Positions 1-8,630 are shown, counted from the stretch's first letter. The stretch: 64,000 nt of DNA from Clostridia bacterium (GCA_017518705.1 JAFWUC010000064.1:1-64000); one strand, 5' to 3'. Notes: generated by a model from the sequence alone, not told the origin. A program made the numbers and translations.

Positions 1-46
1 AGCGGGAAACCGCTGAGTAAAATCGGGATTTGCAGGAGAAAGCGAT

Positions 47-511
47 ATGTTAACGCTCTATGAGCCAAAGTATGAAGATCTGTGGTTTCGCCAAATGATG
101 CTGACCGATGAGGAAACAATGTCCTATAACCAGGCATGGGGCGGTACAATACCATGGCCCAAAGATAAATGGGCAAGCTGGTATGATCACTGGTTGATCA
201 ACCACGAGGGCAAAAGGTACTACAGATATCTGAAAGATGATGTCGGTCAATACGTTGGAGAAATCGCTTATCACTATGATGCCGAAATCAAGCATGAGAT
301 AGCAAACGTCATCATCTATTCGCCTTACAGAAGAAAAGGGTATGGCGGAGAAGCGTTGGACTTGCTGTGCTCGGCTGCAAAGGATCATGGTGTTGCTGTC
401 CTTTATGACGATATTGCCATTGACAATCCTGCGATCAAGCTGTTTCTGAGTCATGGTTTTACAGAAGAAAGCCGGACTGAAGAAAAGATATATCTGCGTA
501 AGATGTTGTAG
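47..511 (+). CDS. GNAT-family N-acetyltransferase
   Basis: A 154-residue protein the usual size of a single GNAT domain. The acetyl-CoA pyrophosphate-binding motif is visible as RRKGYGG around residues 95-101, after a beta strand (NVIIYS) as expected in motif A, and a typical GNAT ending (NPAIKLFLSHGF) follows. The family moves an acetyl group from acetyl-CoA to an amine; the acceptor cannot be told from sequence. The start is supported by GGAGA nine bases upstream. It is followed at 37 bp by a small hypothetical gene and then a nucleoside phosphorylase-like gene, all in one direction, so the three may be co-transcribed. This stretch is more AT-rich than most of the window. Confidence 0.85.
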   Translation: MLTLYEPKYEDLWFRQMMLTDEETMSYNQAWGGTIPWPKDKWASWYDHWLINHEGKRYYRYLKDDVGQYVGEIAYHYDAEIKHEIANVIIYSPYRRKGYGGEALDLLCSAAKDHGVAVLYDDIAIDNPAIKLFLSHGFTEESRTEEKIYLRKML

Positions 512-547
512 TCAGATTCCAGTTTTCCGAGATGACCGGAGGGCACG

Positions 548-736
548 ATGAAGCAGATATCGAACAAGGAATATGAAAAGTACCAGCAGTACCTGACTGA
601 CCAGCTGCACGGCAGAACCCTGACACCGGATGGGCTCCGGATCATCTGCGCCAGCTTTGATTATGATCCCGAAAAGATCGGCAAGCACATGCTGGAGATG
701 CTGGCGAAGTTCAGGAGTGAAGGGATTGTCGGATAA
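548..736 (+). CDS. Small hypothetical protein (62 aa)
   Basis: A 62-residue, charged, probably all-helical soluble protein with no signal peptide or membrane segment. The start is preceded by a good GGAGGG ribosome site six bases upstream, and the gene sits 36 bp after the acetyltransferase and 20 bp before the phosphorylase-like gene, which argues that it is real. It resembles small uncharacterised proteins I recall from Clostridia (pattern NKEYEKYxQY...DPEKIGKHMLEML), but I cannot assign a function. Confidence 0.6.
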   Translation: MKQISNKEYEKYQQYLTDQLHGRTLTPDGLRIICASFDYDPEKIGKHMLEMLAKFRSEGIVG

Positions 737-756
737 TATGAAATTAGGAGGTCACG

Positions 757-1551
757 ATGAAAGAAGCCCTGAAAAAAATCGTAGATCATTTTCATCGGTA
801 TAATTCTGAACACATGGCGGCGCAGGCATTTGGTTTAAGCGAGAACATGGTTTACGATGCGCTCGTCATCGCTCCGAGTTTTACTCCGTACAAACTGCAT
901 ATGGATGAAACCTGTAAAGTCACGACGTTGAAAGAAGGGGCATATATAGCAGGCTATCTGGTAGAAGCGGATGGGCTGAATATCGCATGGATCAAGATCG
1001 GATCATCGGCAGGAAATCTGATTGACCATCTGGCATTGTGCGCAGAACTTTCATTCAAAAGGATGATCTTTATCGGCGCGGTCGGAGCCTTGACGGACAC
1101 CTTCAAGCTTGGAGACGTCTGCACTCCGGCGTATTCGATATCGGGAAGCTATGCGGATGCATACCTGATGAAGGAATCCATTCGGGAAAATATGCTGTTT
1201 ACACGTGTTGTTCCGGATATGCAGTATGTAGATCAGGTGATCAGGATCGGCAAAGAAAAAGGCCACACGATTCACAAAGCGAGCGTTTTTTGTACGCCGT
1301 CTATCGCATTGGAATACACTCATCTGGACGAGATCAGATCCTTTGGAACAGATCTCATTGAAATGGAAACGAGTTCATTCTATCTGATGACAGACTTGTT
1401 TGAATTGCCGGGTATTGCTCTGCTCGTCGTGTCTGATAATTCAGCTTCAGGTGCAGCGTTGGTAGGCCGCAGCGAAGAGCAGCAAAGGCAATATGATAAC
1501 GGTAGAAATGTTGTGCTTCCAGATATGATCCTATCGCTGGCAGCTTTATAG
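757..1551 (+). CDS. Nucleoside phosphorylase-family protein (PNP/UDP superfamily)
   Basis: A 264-residue protein of the PNP_UDP_1 fold. It has the glycine-rich strand and turn FIGAVGAL (about residues 107-114) that binds phosphate in the family, and the late IEMETSSFY segment (about 202-210) carrying the glutamate/methionine pair that contacts the ribose. Family members split purine or pyrimidine nucleosides with phosphate to a base and ribose-1-phosphate. The substrate is uncertain; divergent members also serve as salvage or nucleosidase enzymes. The start has an AGGAGG site. It is probably the last gene of a three-gene unit with the upstream small protein and acetyltransferase. Confidence 0.8.
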   Translation: MKEALKKIVDHFHRYNSEHMAAQAFGLSENMVYDALVIAPSFTPYKLHMDETCKVTTLKEGAYIAGYLVEADGLNIAWIKIGSSAGNLIDHLALCAELSFKRMIFIGAVGALTDTFKLGDVCTPAYSISGSYADAYLMKESIRENMLFTRVVPDMQYVDQVIRIGKEKGHTIHKASVFCTPSIALEYTHLDEIRSFGTDLIEMETSSFYLMTDLFELPGIALLVVSDNSASGAALVGRSEEQQRQYDNGRNVVLPDMILSLAAL

Positions 1552-1591
1552 AAATCTGCTTTTCTCTGTCGGCGAAAGGAGGTGCAGGCGC

Positions 1592-1825
1592 ATGGTGAGA
1601 CCCGTATCGTTTAAGGGGTTTCAAAAGGGGTTTCAAGGGGTTTCACTTAGGGGTTTCAGGGGGTTTCAGATTTTCCTCAGGAAATTATGTGTTTGTATCA
1701 AATACCTCAGCTTAGGGGAGCCGGAGAACGTGATCGCGAAAAAGCTGTACGCGTCCTTCGGCTTCGTTGAAGCAAAAGAGTTTCCAAGAGGCTGGGACGA
1801 GATCCCCGCTGCGCTGAAGCTGTAA
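1592..1825 (+). pseudogene. Remnant of a GNAT acetyltransferase with G-rich repeat insertion
   Basis: A 77-codon reading frame. Its last ~32 residues (NVIAKKLYASFGFVEAKEF and onward) look like the C-terminal end of a GNAT acetyltransferase, where KLYxSFGF is the usual final alpha-beta element, but the catalytic core is absent. The N-terminal part is low complexity (KGFQKGFQG), encoded by five GGGGTTTCA repeats. A strong AAAGGAGG site lies just before the ATG, so the frame could still be translated. The likeliest reading is an internal deletion plus repeat expansion in an old acetyltransferase gene. Confidence 0.55.
1615..1668 (+). repeat. Five GGGGTTTCA repeats, G-quadruplex-like
   Basis: GGGGTTTCA occurs at 1615, 1627, 1637, 1650 and 1660, separated by 1 to 4 variable bases. 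The five runs of four or more G are separated by 5 to 9 bases, which fits the sequence pattern for an intramolecular G-quadruplex on the + strand. The repeats lie inside the coding frame of the acetyltransferase remnant. Confidence 0.8.
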
Positions 1826-1855
1826 TACACGGATCTGCCCGCGCAAAACATAATA

Positions 1856-1881
1856 AAAGCGCCGCATAAATGCGGCGCTTT
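1856..1881. terminator. Bidirectional terminator between convergent genes
   Basis: An 11-bp perfect stem (AAAGCGCCGCA/TGCGGCGCTTT) with a TAAA loop, flanked by A-rich and T-rich ends, lies between the + strand remnant and the 3' end of the ABC-F gene on the - strand. It can serve both directions. Confidence 0.8.
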
Positions 1882-1899
1882 CGCGTGTATGAAAGCGGT

Positions 1900-3795
1900 T
1901 TATTCCGCTTCTTCGCTCAGCAGCGTCCACTCGTCGTACTTGCCGTCCAGCTCCTGCTTAAGCGCGTCATGGCGCGCCTGCACGCCCATGCCGTACTGGT
2001 GGTCCTGCCAAGTCTCGCTTTTGCCCAGCTCGGTATCAAGAACGGCCAGGTCTTTTTCCAGCTTTTCTATTTCCGCTTCCAGCTGCTTAAGCTGCACGCG
2101 CCTTATGCGCTCCTGTTCCTTGCTCAGACGTTCCTTTTTCTGATGCTTTATCAGCTGCGTGCGGGTCTCGCCGGAAGAGGCGGGGGAGGACAGCAGATGC
2201 GCCATCTCCTGCTTCTTTTCCAGGTAGCTGTCGTAATTGCCTTCGTACAGTTTCAGCCCTTCGGGTGTCATTTCCGCCACCCGGGTCGCCACGCGGTTTA
2301 TGAACCAGCGGTCGTGGGACACGGTGAGTATGGTGCCTTCGTAGTCCATAAGCGCGTCTTCCAGCACCTGGCGGGAGTCCATGTCCAGGTGGTTTGTGGG
2401 TTCGTCCAGTATGAGCAGGTTGTCGTGCCGGAGCATCAGCTTGCTGAGCGCCACCCGCCCGCGCTCGCCGCCGGACAGGGTGCCCACCTCGCGGAAAACG
2501 TCCTCGCCCGTGAGCAGGAACAGCCCCAGCGCGCTTCTGACTTCTCCGGGCTCGAGCAGGGGAAAGTCGTCCCAGACTTCGCTGAGTATGTCCTTTTCCG
2601 GGTGCAGGTCGGCCTGCTTCTGGTCGTAGTAGCCCGTGTCCACGTTGGCGCCGAAAATCACGCTGCCGCCGTCCCGGGTCTCCCGGCCCATGATTATGTT
2701 GAGCAGGGTGGTCTTTCCTATGCCGTTTGCGCCTATGATCGCCACACGGTCGCCGCTTTTAAGGTGCAGATCCAGGTTCTCGAACAGGGGCCGCCCGTCA
2801 AAGCTCTTTTTGAGCCCTTTTATCATGAGCACGTCGTCGCCCGTGCGCCTGCGGCAGGAGAAGGAAAAGCGCACGTGTTTGTCGCTTACGGGCTTTTCCA
2901 GCCGCTCTATCTTTTCCAGCCGCTTTTCGCGGCTCTCGGCGGCCTTTATGCTCTTTTCCCGGTTGAAGGAACGGTAGCGGCGGATGATCTCCTCCTCCCG
3001 GCGGATGGTCTCCTGCTGCAGTTCGTATTCCTTTATCTGCTGCCTAAGTCTCGCGTCCCGCCGCTTCTCGAACTCGTCGTAGCCGCAGGAATACTGGGTC
3101 ACGTGCCCCTGCCTCAACTCCGCCATCTGGGAGCACACGGCGTTCAGGAAATACCGGTCGTGGGACACCACGATCACCGCGCCTTTGTACTTTTTGAGGG
3201 TGTCCTCAAGCCAGGCGGTGGCGGGCAGGTCCAGGTGGTTGGTGGGTTCGTCCAGCAGAAGCAGGTCCGGCTGGCGCAGCAGCAGCCGCGCCAGGCACAG
3301 GCGGGTCTGCTCGCCGCCGGAAAGCAGGCGGGAGGGCATGTCGCGGCGGTCTTTGGCGAAAGACAGCCCCGCCAGCACGCCCTGTATGCGGCTCTCCTTT
3401 TCGTAGCCTCCCGCGTCCTCGTAGCGCTGTGTCAGCCGGGCGTACTGGTCCGCCAGATCCTCGCCGGCAGCGATCTGCTGCTCCATCTCGCGCAGGCGTG
3501 TCTCCATGCGGAACAGGTCGTCGAACACCCGGGACAGCTCCTGGGTGACGGTGTAATCGCTCTTTATATCCGCGTGCTGGCTCAGATACCCGATCTTCGC
3601 GCCTTTGATAAGGGAGATCACGCCCGAATCCGGCGCGTCTTCCCCGGCGATCAGCTTAAGCAGGGTGCTTTTGCCCGAGCCGTTCACGCCCACCAGCCCC
3701 AGCTTGCCGCCTTCGGGCAGGGAGAGGTTTATGTCTTTGAGCACTTCGTTCATCACGAAGGCCTTGTTCACGTTTTGCAGGGTAAGCAGGGTCAT
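1900..3795 (-). CDS. ABC-F family ATPase (ribosome-associated type)
   Basis: A 631-residue protein with two ABC ATPase cassettes and no membrane segments, the hallmark of ABC-F proteins, which act on the ribosome in translation rescue or antibiotic protection. Walker A motifs are GVNGSGKST (about 36-44) and GANGIGKTT. The signatures LSGGEQTR and LSGGERGR are each followed by LLLLDEPTNHLD or LILDEPTNHLD. A charged helical linker lies between the domains, and a C-terminal coiled coil (LKQLEAEIEKLEKDL region) resembles Uup/YdiF-type members. The start has GGAG upstream. It lies 15 bp after the cation efflux gene and is probably co-transcribed with it from the promoter near 4950. Which ABC-F subgroup it belongs to, and whether it confers resistance, cannot be decided here. 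Confidence 0.92.
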   Translation of the reverse strand: MTLLTLQNVNKAFVMNEVLKDINLSLPEGGKLGLVGVNGSGKSTLLKLIAGEDAPDSGVISLIKGAKIGYLSQHADIKSDYTVTQELSRVFDDLFRMETRLREMEQQIAAGEDLADQYARLTQRYEDAGGYEKESRIQGVLAGLSFAKDRRDMPSRLLSGGEQTRLCLARLLLRQPDLLLLDEPTNHLDLPATAWLEDTLKKYKGAVIVVSHDRYFLNAVCSQMAELRQGHVTQYSCGYDEFEKRRDARLRQQIKEYELQQETIRREEEIIRRYRSFNREKSIKAAESREKRLEKIERLEKPVSDKHVRFSFSCRRRTGDDVLMIKGLKKSFDGRPLFENLDLHLKSGDRVAIIGANGIGKTTLLNIIMGRETRDGGSVIFGANVDTGYYDQKQADLHPEKDILSEVWDDFPLLEPGEVRSALGLFLLTGEDVFREVGTLSGGERGRVALSKLMLRHDNLLILDEPTNHLDMDSRQVLEDALMDYEGTILTVSHDRWFINRVATRVAEMTPEGLKLYEGNYDSYLEKKQEMAHLLSSPASSGETRTQLIKHQKKERLSKEQERIRRVQLKQLEAEIEKLEKDLAVLDTELGKSETWQDHQYGMGVQARHDALKQELDGKYDEWTLLSEEAE

Positions 3796-3810
3796 TTTGA
3801 AATCTCCGCG

Positions 3811-4911
3811 TCAGTCGCTTATATCCGCGTCGAGAGTGATCTGAATGTCGTAGCCGGGGAAGGCTTCGCGCACCTTTGAGCAAAAGTCGGAGTATACCTT
3901 GTTCATGTCCGACTCGAAGGAAACGACCACGTCGAAACGGATGCGTTTGTATTCCTCGTCCAGATTGAAGCCGTGCAGCTGTATGATGTCCGGGTACTCC
4001 GCCATAATGCCGTTGATCCTGCCGTAGACCTCGCCTGCGGCGCCCTTAAGACTGGTGGCGTAAACGCTTATGCCCGTGAGCACGACGCCCGTGTCGGCAT
4101 GCACTTTTTCCATTATGCGCCTTTCCAAAGTGTCGAGCCTGTCCGCCGAAAGGGAGGGATCCACCTGTATGTGGCAGCTGCCGATCAGGCGGTCGGGACC
4201 GTAGGAGTGGAGCACCAGGTCGAACACGCCGGACACCTCTTCAAACGACAGTGCGGACTTTTTTACGCTTAAGGACACCTCGCTGTCCACCCTCTGACCC
4301 AGGATCACGCTGTAGGCTTCCTTTACCATCCCTATGCCGCTTTTGATGATGACAAGAGAGATGAGCGCGCCCAGATACGCCTCCACGCTGACGTGGAAAA
4401 TGACGAACACCAGCGCGGCGACCAGAGTGGAAAAGGAGATGATCGCGTCGTTAAGCGCGTCCTGACCGCTGTCCCTGAGGGCGGGGCTGTTGGCTTTGGT
4501 GCCCTGCCTTTTGACGTAAAGCCCCAGCAGCACCTTTACGCTGACCGCCAGCGCCACTATGACCAGCGAAACGGCGGAGTAGTCGGGCTCGGTGGGGGAG
4601 AATATCTTTTTGACAGATTCCACCAGGGACGTCACGCCTGCGTACAGTATGATCACGGAAATGACCGCGCCGGCGATGTATTCGGCTCTGCCGTGCCCCA
4701 GCGGATGCTTTTTGTCGGGCGCCTTGCCACTCAAGTACTGGCCGATTATGGTTATCACGCTGCTCAGGGCGTCGCTTAAGTTGTTGACCGCATCCAGCAC
4801 TATGGCTACTGACCCGCTCAGCAGACCTATGAGCGCCTTGACTCCCGCCAGTATAGCGTTGGCGATTATCCCGATTATGCTGGTTTTGAATATAACGCGG
4901 TCGCGATCCAT
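3811..4911 (-). CDS. Cation diffusion facilitator family transporter
   Basis: A 366-residue inner-membrane protein with six predicted membrane helices followed by a long cytoplasmic C-terminal part. CDF features include DAVNNLSDA in the second helix (about 40-48), GHGRAEYIAG after it, and DALNDA in the fifth helix, which carry the transport-site carboxylates. CDF proteins export divalent metals (Zn, Mn, Co, Fe) in exchange for protons. The Asn/Asp pattern is compatible with Mn2+ or Zn2+, but the metal is not certain. It is longer than the usual ~300 residues because of an extended C-terminal region that seems to hold two ferredoxin-like segments. It is transcribed from the left-facing arm of the divergent promoter and is probably in operon with the ABC-F gene. 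Confidence 0.9.
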   Translation of the reverse strand: MDRDRVIFKTSIIGIIANAILAGVKALIGLLSGSVAIVLDAVNNLSDALSSVITIIGQYLSGKAPDKKHPLGHGRAEYIAGAVISVIILYAGVTSLVESVKKIFSPTEPDYSAVSLVIVALAVSVKVLLGLYVKRQGTKANSPALRDSGQDALNDAIISFSTLVAALVFVIFHVSVEAYLGALISLVIIKSGIGMVKEAYSVILGQRVDSEVSLSVKKSALSFEEVSGVFDLVLHSYGPDRLIGSCHIQVDPSLSADRLDTLERRIMEKVHADTGVVLTGISVYATSLKGAAGEVYGRINGIMAEYPDIIQLHGFNLDEEYKRIRFDVVVSFESDMNKVYSDFCSKVREAFPGYDIQITLDADISD

Positions 4912-4946
4912 GTGTCTTCCTCCTGCATACGTACATTTCCAATTAT

Positions 4947-4975
4947 ATTATAGCACAATTTACCGGCGTTTGCAA
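4947..4975 (-). promoter_or_regulatory. Promoter for the CDF-ABC-F operon
   Basis: Read on the - strand: -35 TTGCAA (4975-4970), 17-bp spacer, perfect -10 TATAAT (4952-4947), 36 bp before the CDF start. The -35 hexamer is palindromic and is shared with the oppositely facing promoter. Confidence 0.75.
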
Positions 4976-4999
4976 AGCGCTTGACTTGACTGGTATAAT
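4970..4999 (+). promoter_or_regulatory. Promoter for the U32 peptidase operon
   Basis: -35 TTGCAA (4970-4975), 18-bp spacer, perfect -10 TATAAT (4994-4999), 33 bp before the GTG start of the U32 gene. It uses the same TTGCAA hexamer as the divergent promoter. Confidence 0.75.
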
Positions 5000-5032
5000 A
5001 AAGAAGTTGAACTATACGGCGGAGGTAATCCG

Positions 5033-6232
5033 GTGACTGATAAAAGATCAAATGCGGAGCTGCTGGCTCCGGCGGGCAGCTGGGAGAGTCTGGTGTCGGC
5101 GCTGCGCTTCGGCGCGGACGCGGTATACCTGGGCGGGCCGTTTCTGCAGCTGAGGGCGGGCAGCGCGGGTTTCGACATGGAAAAGATCGTCCGCGCGGCC
5201 GAGTACGCCCACGCGCGGAAAAAGAAGATATACGTGGCTTCCAACGCCTTTGTGTTCCCGGAAGAGACGGCGAAGATAGCCGAGTATGCCCGGGCGCTTT
5301 CCGACGCTGGCGCGGACGCCATGATAGTCAGCGACCTCGGGGGCATACGCGCGGTCAAGCGGGCGTGCCCCGGCATGGAAGTGCATGTGTCCACACAGGC
5401 CAACTGCACCAACCATGAGTCCGCGAACATATACTACGAACTGGGAGCCAAACGGGTGGTGCTGGCCCGGGAACTGTCTATCGAACAGATAGCCGCCATT
5501 CGGGAGCGCATTCCCGCCGACATGGAACTGGAGGCTTTCGTGCACGGAGCCATGTGCATGGCCTATTCCGGCAGGTGCATGATCAGCGCGTACCTGACGG
5601 GACGCAGCGCCAACCGGGGCGGCTGTGCCCAGAGCTGCCGCTGGAAGTTCGCCCTCACGGAAGAAAAGCGCCTGGGGGAGTACTTTCCCATAGAAGAGGA
5701 CCCGGACGGCGACACCATACTTTCCAGCTACGACCTGAACGCCCTGCCCGTGCTGGACAGGGTGATCGCCGCGGGCGTGTCTTCCCTCAAGATCGAGGGG
5801 CGCATGAAGACGGCTTACTACGTGGCGGGGGCGGTCAACGCCTACCGGATGTACCTTGAAGGCGGGGACATGGGCACGTCTCTTGATGAGCTGGAGGCGA
5901 TCTCCCACCGTCCGTACTCCACGGGCTTTTACGAGGGCGAGATAAAGAAGACGCCCAACGCGCCCGCTTCCTACCTGAGGAGCCGGGAATACCTGGGCGA
6001 AGTGCTGGCGCGGGAAGACGGCAGGATACGCGTCAGGCTCAAGAACAAGATCGTGGAAGGGCGGCTGATCGAGGCACTCACTCCCGGCAGGATAGTAGGA
6101 TTCACTGCGGAAAACCTGCTTTCGGAGGAAGGCGAGCCCATAAGCGAAGCCCGGGTGCCCGACAGCGTGTTCACACTGCCCGCGCCCGAAGGCGTGGAGG
6201 CGGGAGACTACCTAAGGGGGACGCTGGAATGA
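5033..6232 (+). CDS. U32 family peptidase / tRNA hydroxylation TrhP-like protein
   Basis: A 399-residue protein starting AELLAPAGS, the typical N-terminus of family U32. The family signature EAFVHGAMCMAYSGRCMIS (around 171-189) is complete, with conserved cysteines there and in the GGCAQSCRW segment shortly after. Members include collagenase-like YhbU/YhbV and TrhP (YegQ/YrrO), which takes part in tRNA U34 hydroxylation; length and motif agree with the TrhP-like group, but the assignment is by family only. The start is GTG with GGAGGT six bases upstream. It overlaps the next acetyltransferase gene by four bases (ATGA), so translation is probably coupled. Confidence 0.88.
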   Translation: MTDKRSNAELLAPAGSWESLVSALRFGADAVYLGGPFLQLRAGSAGFDMEKIVRAAEYAHARKKKIYVASNAFVFPEETAKIAEYARALSDAGADAMIVSDLGGIRAVKRACPGMEVHVSTQANCTNHESANIYYELGAKRVVLARELSIEQIAAIRERIPADMELEAFVHGAMCMAYSGRCMISAYLTGRSANRGGCAQSCRWKFALTEEKRLGEYFPIEEDPDGDTILSSYDLNALPVLDRVIAAGVSSLKIEGRMKTAYYVAGAVNAYRMYLEGGDMGTSLDELEAISHRPYSTGFYEGEIKKTPNAPASYLRSREYLGEVLAREDGRIRVRLKNKIVEGRLIEALTPGRIVGFTAENLLSEEGEPISEARVPDSVFTLPAPEGVEAGDYLRGTLE

Positions 6233-6705
6233 TACGCCCCGCGGAGGAAAGGGATATCCCCAAAGTGATGGAGCTGCTTAAGCAGGTAGCTCAGGTCCAT
6301 CACCTTATAAGACCCGACCTGTTCCGCTCCGGTGCCGCGAAATATACGCCGGACGAACTTAGCGGGATCTTTGCCTGCGAAAACACGCCCGTATTCGTGT
6401 ATGACGACGCAGGGGAAGTGAAAGGCTACTGTTTCTGCATCATAAAGCGGCACGCCGGCGAAGGCGCGCTTAACGATTACACAGAATTGTATATAGATGA
6501 CTTGTGCGTGGACGAAAACTGCCGGGGGCAGGGCGTAGGCACTCAGCTTTACAGGCACGCGGTCTCCTTTGCCAGGAGAGAGGGTTTCGGATATATCACC
6601 TTGAACGTGTGGGAAGGGAACAAAACGGCGCTGGATTTCTACAAAACTATGGGACTTAAGCCCCTCAAATACATGATGGAACAGCCTCTAAAGGAGGACA
6701 CATGA
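6229..6705 (+). CDS. GNAT-family N-acetyltransferase
   Basis: A 158-residue GNAT domain. Motif A is clear as VDENCRGQGVGTQL (about 94-107), and motif B appears as NKTALDFYKTMGL near the C-terminus. Acidic residues just before motif A (YIDDL) match the class that acetylates amines or protein N-termini; the substrate is unknown. The gene overlaps the U32 gene and the next membrane-protein gene by four bases each, placing it in the middle of a translationally coupled operon. Confidence 0.88.
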   Translation: MIRPAEERDIPKVMELLKQVAQVHHLIRPDLFRSGAAKYTPDELSGIFACENTPVFVYDDAGEVKGYCFCIIKRHAGEGALNDYTELYIDDLCVDENCRGQGVGTQLYRHAVSFARREGFGYITLNVWEGNKTALDFYKTMGLKPLKYMMEQPLKEDT

Positions 6706-7535
6706 AGCAATTTATCTGTTTTGTGCTGGCGCTGGCGCTGCTGGGCGCGTCGCTGCTGACCATGTATCCCCAGCTGCTGGGCGGAGACAGCACGATAAGC
6801 TCGATCGACGACCTTATCCCGGAAGACTACAGCGACTACGCGCCCTGGAGGATGGGCGTGCAGGGGCTGGAGAGTTTCCTCATGTACGGCAACGAGGAGA
6901 CGGGTTTTTACGGCATCAAAGACGTGATGGAGGACGCCTCCGCGTTCATAAAAAACGGCGATGCGGAGCGCCCGGACATCTGGGGCTATATCGGCAGGAT
7001 ACCGCAGAACAAGGGCTTTTTGCAGGCGCTGTATGCTTTGGCTATACTGATCCTGGTGTCCATACCCGTGTACATGGTGCTCAGGCTGCTGTGCTACAAC
7101 GTACTGTACAAATGGATAGGGGAGCAGGCATTCCTGATCAGGCTGCCATTGCGGGGCATCGCCACCGTGAGCATGGGCATAACCAGCGTGTCCTGCGCGT
7201 GGCTCATAACCAACCAGGTGCTGTTCAAATCCCTGCTGGAAAAGCTGATCGCCTGGATAAAGGAGATAACCGATTCGCTGCCCCTGGCGCTATCAAGCGC
7301 CAACATCACCGCCATAATCCTTATAACCTGCGTCGTGCTGGGGCTGCTGAAGGTGACGGTGTTCAGGGGCTCGTTCGGCCTGAGCGTGCTGCTCGCGCTG
7401 GTACGCGTGCTGATATTCACGGTGTTCTTCGCCTATGTGAGCGTGTTTTGGGGCGAGTTTTCCCAGCGCATCCTGCTCTTCGGCGCCGCCTTCGTGCTGG
7501 CGTGCGGCATAGTCGAGGGCGTGCTTGACAAATAA
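6702..7535 (+). CDS. Membrane protein of unknown function
   Basis: A 277-residue protein not assigned to a family. It opens with a signal-anchor-like hydrophobic segment (about 4-22), followed by an ~80-residue extracytoplasmic acidic region, then about five to six hydrophobic helices starting near residue 105. There are no obvious catalytic motifs. A strong AAAGGAGG site precedes the start and the gene overlaps the acetyltransferase by four bases. Its place in the U32-GNAT operon gives no clear functional hint. Confidence 0.75.
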   Translation: MKQFICFVLALALLGASLLTMYPQLLGGDSTISSIDDLIPEDYSDYAPWRMGVQGLESFLMYGNEETGFYGIKDVMEDASAFIKNGDAERPDIWGYIGRIPQNKGFLQALYALAILILVSIPVYMVLRLLCYNVLYKWIGEQAFLIRLPLRGIATVSMGITSVSCAWLITNQVLFKSLLEKLIAWIKEITDSLPLALSSANITAIILITCVVLGLLKVTVFRGSFGLSVLLALVRVLIFTVFFAYVSVFWGEFSQRILLFGAAFVLACGIVEGVLDK

Positions 7536-7554
7536 CAGGATCGGAAGCTGACAG

Positions 7555-8586
7555 ATGAGGATTCAGACAGTTCGCCGGATAGAGCGCATAGAGGCGCTGT
7601 ACAGGCAGTTTTACGCCCAAAGCGCGTGCGCTTCGCCCTACCTGTCCTATGACTGGATAAAGAACACCGGGAAAGGCTTCAGGGACAAACACCCGCTGGA
7701 AAGCGTGTTCAGCCGCCTGAAAATATACCTGCTGTATAACGACGGCGGCGAATTAAGGTGCATTGCCCCGCTGCTTGCGGAGCATCAGCCCGGGAAACGC
7801 AAAAAGATCAAGATAGCCGGCTACAACACGCCCGCGGAGCCGCTGGATCTGGTGTATCCGGGCGACATAAAGGACGAGGAGTTCGACTTTCTGTTTGACG
7901 CGGTCACCCAAAGCGAAAAGCCGGACGAATACCTGTTTTCTCCACTCATGAAAGATTCGCTGCTGGCTAAGTACTGTTCTAAACGGAAAAACGCCGCCGT
8001 CAAAGACGAAGTCAGCTACCGTATGTTCCTGACAGACTACGACAGCTGGTATGCCGGGCTGTCTAAGAGCGTAAGACAGAACATACGCACGTCCTACAAC
8101 CGGCTGAACACCGACGGAAATACATATTCATTCGAGTTTACTTTGGGCAAGCCCCTTTCGAAACAGCAGTACAACAGGATAAACTCCATCCTTTCCAAGC
8201 GGCTCATGGAGCACATGAAGGTCAAAAACCCCCTGACGGGGGCCGCGGTAAGGTTTCTAAAGCTCCTGAACCCCGCCTCAAAGGGGCTTAACAACAGCTC
8301 CAACAGCTACTGTGCCATACTGTATGTGGACGGTGAGATCGCGGGCTATACCGCGGGACTGATGAACGGAGGAGTCGTATCAGTGTGCCGCTTCGCCATA
8401 GACACCGATTTTGCCAGGTACAACCCCGGCGCGATCATACACAACGAGCTGGTTAAGCGCCTGCTTGAAAACGATGCTGCCGGCACTCGGGAATATATCT
8501 TCTCGCGGGGAGACGAACAGTATAAACTGAGCTACGGGGGCGAAGCGTTTTCCTACGGCAGCGTCAGGTTCCCCGCCGCGAAATAA
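7555..8586 (+). CDS. BioF2-like/CelD-type GNAT acyltransferase
   Basis: A 343-residue protein resembling the double-GNAT BioF2-like (CelD/BcsL, FemAB-related) family. The arrangement SKSVRQNIRTSYNRL (about 165-179), followed later by GEIAGYTAGL and a region with NPGAIIHNELVKRL, is typical; the C-terminal REYIFSRGDEQYK matches the conserved end where the chain meets the acetyl-CoA fold. Related enzymes modify polysaccharides or peptidoglycan precursors. The gene follows the membrane protein by 19 bp with only a weak ribosome site. It converges on another enzyme of the same broad fold (8612-9607, - strand). Confidence 0.75.
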   Translation: MRIQTVRRIERIEALYRQFYAQSACASPYLSYDWIKNTGKGFRDKHPLESVFSRLKIYLLYNDGGELRCIAPLLAEHQPGKRKKIKIAGYNTPAEPLDLVYPGDIKDEEFDFLFDAVTQSEKPDEYLFSPLMKDSLLAKYCSKRKNAAVKDEVSYRMFLTDYDSWYAGLSKSVRQNIRTSYNRLNTDGNTYSFEFTLGKPLSKQQYNRINSILSKRLMEHMKVKNPLTGAAVRFLKLLNPASKGLNNSSNSYCAILYVDGEIAGYTAGLMNGGVVSVCRFAIDTDFARYNPGAIIHNELVKRLLENDAAGTREYIFSRGDEQYKLSYGGEAFSYGSVRFPAAK

Positions 8587-8599
8587 GGTCATCGCATAA

Positions 8600-8630
8600 A
8601 AAACTCAGGGGTCATTTGCCCCTGAGTTTT
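8600..8630. terminator. Terminator between convergent acyltransferase genes
   Basis: A 12-bp perfect stem (AAAACTCAGGGG / CCCCTGAGTTTT) with a 7-base loop (8612-8618), A-rich on one side and T-rich on the other. The stop codon of the - strand gene falls in the loop, so this terminator for the + strand operon is built partly from the last codons of the opposing gene. Confidence 0.85.

Noticed and set aside
1615..1668. CRISPR-like repeat array
   Set aside because: Units are nine bases with 1 to 4 variable bases between them, with no spacers, leader or cas genes.
1870..3879. A 669-codon open frame on the + strand opposite the ABC-F gene
   Set aside because: It is the mirror of a clear two-cassette ATPase, with low-complexity composition and no recognisable domain; GC-rich codon bias leaves the antisense frame open.
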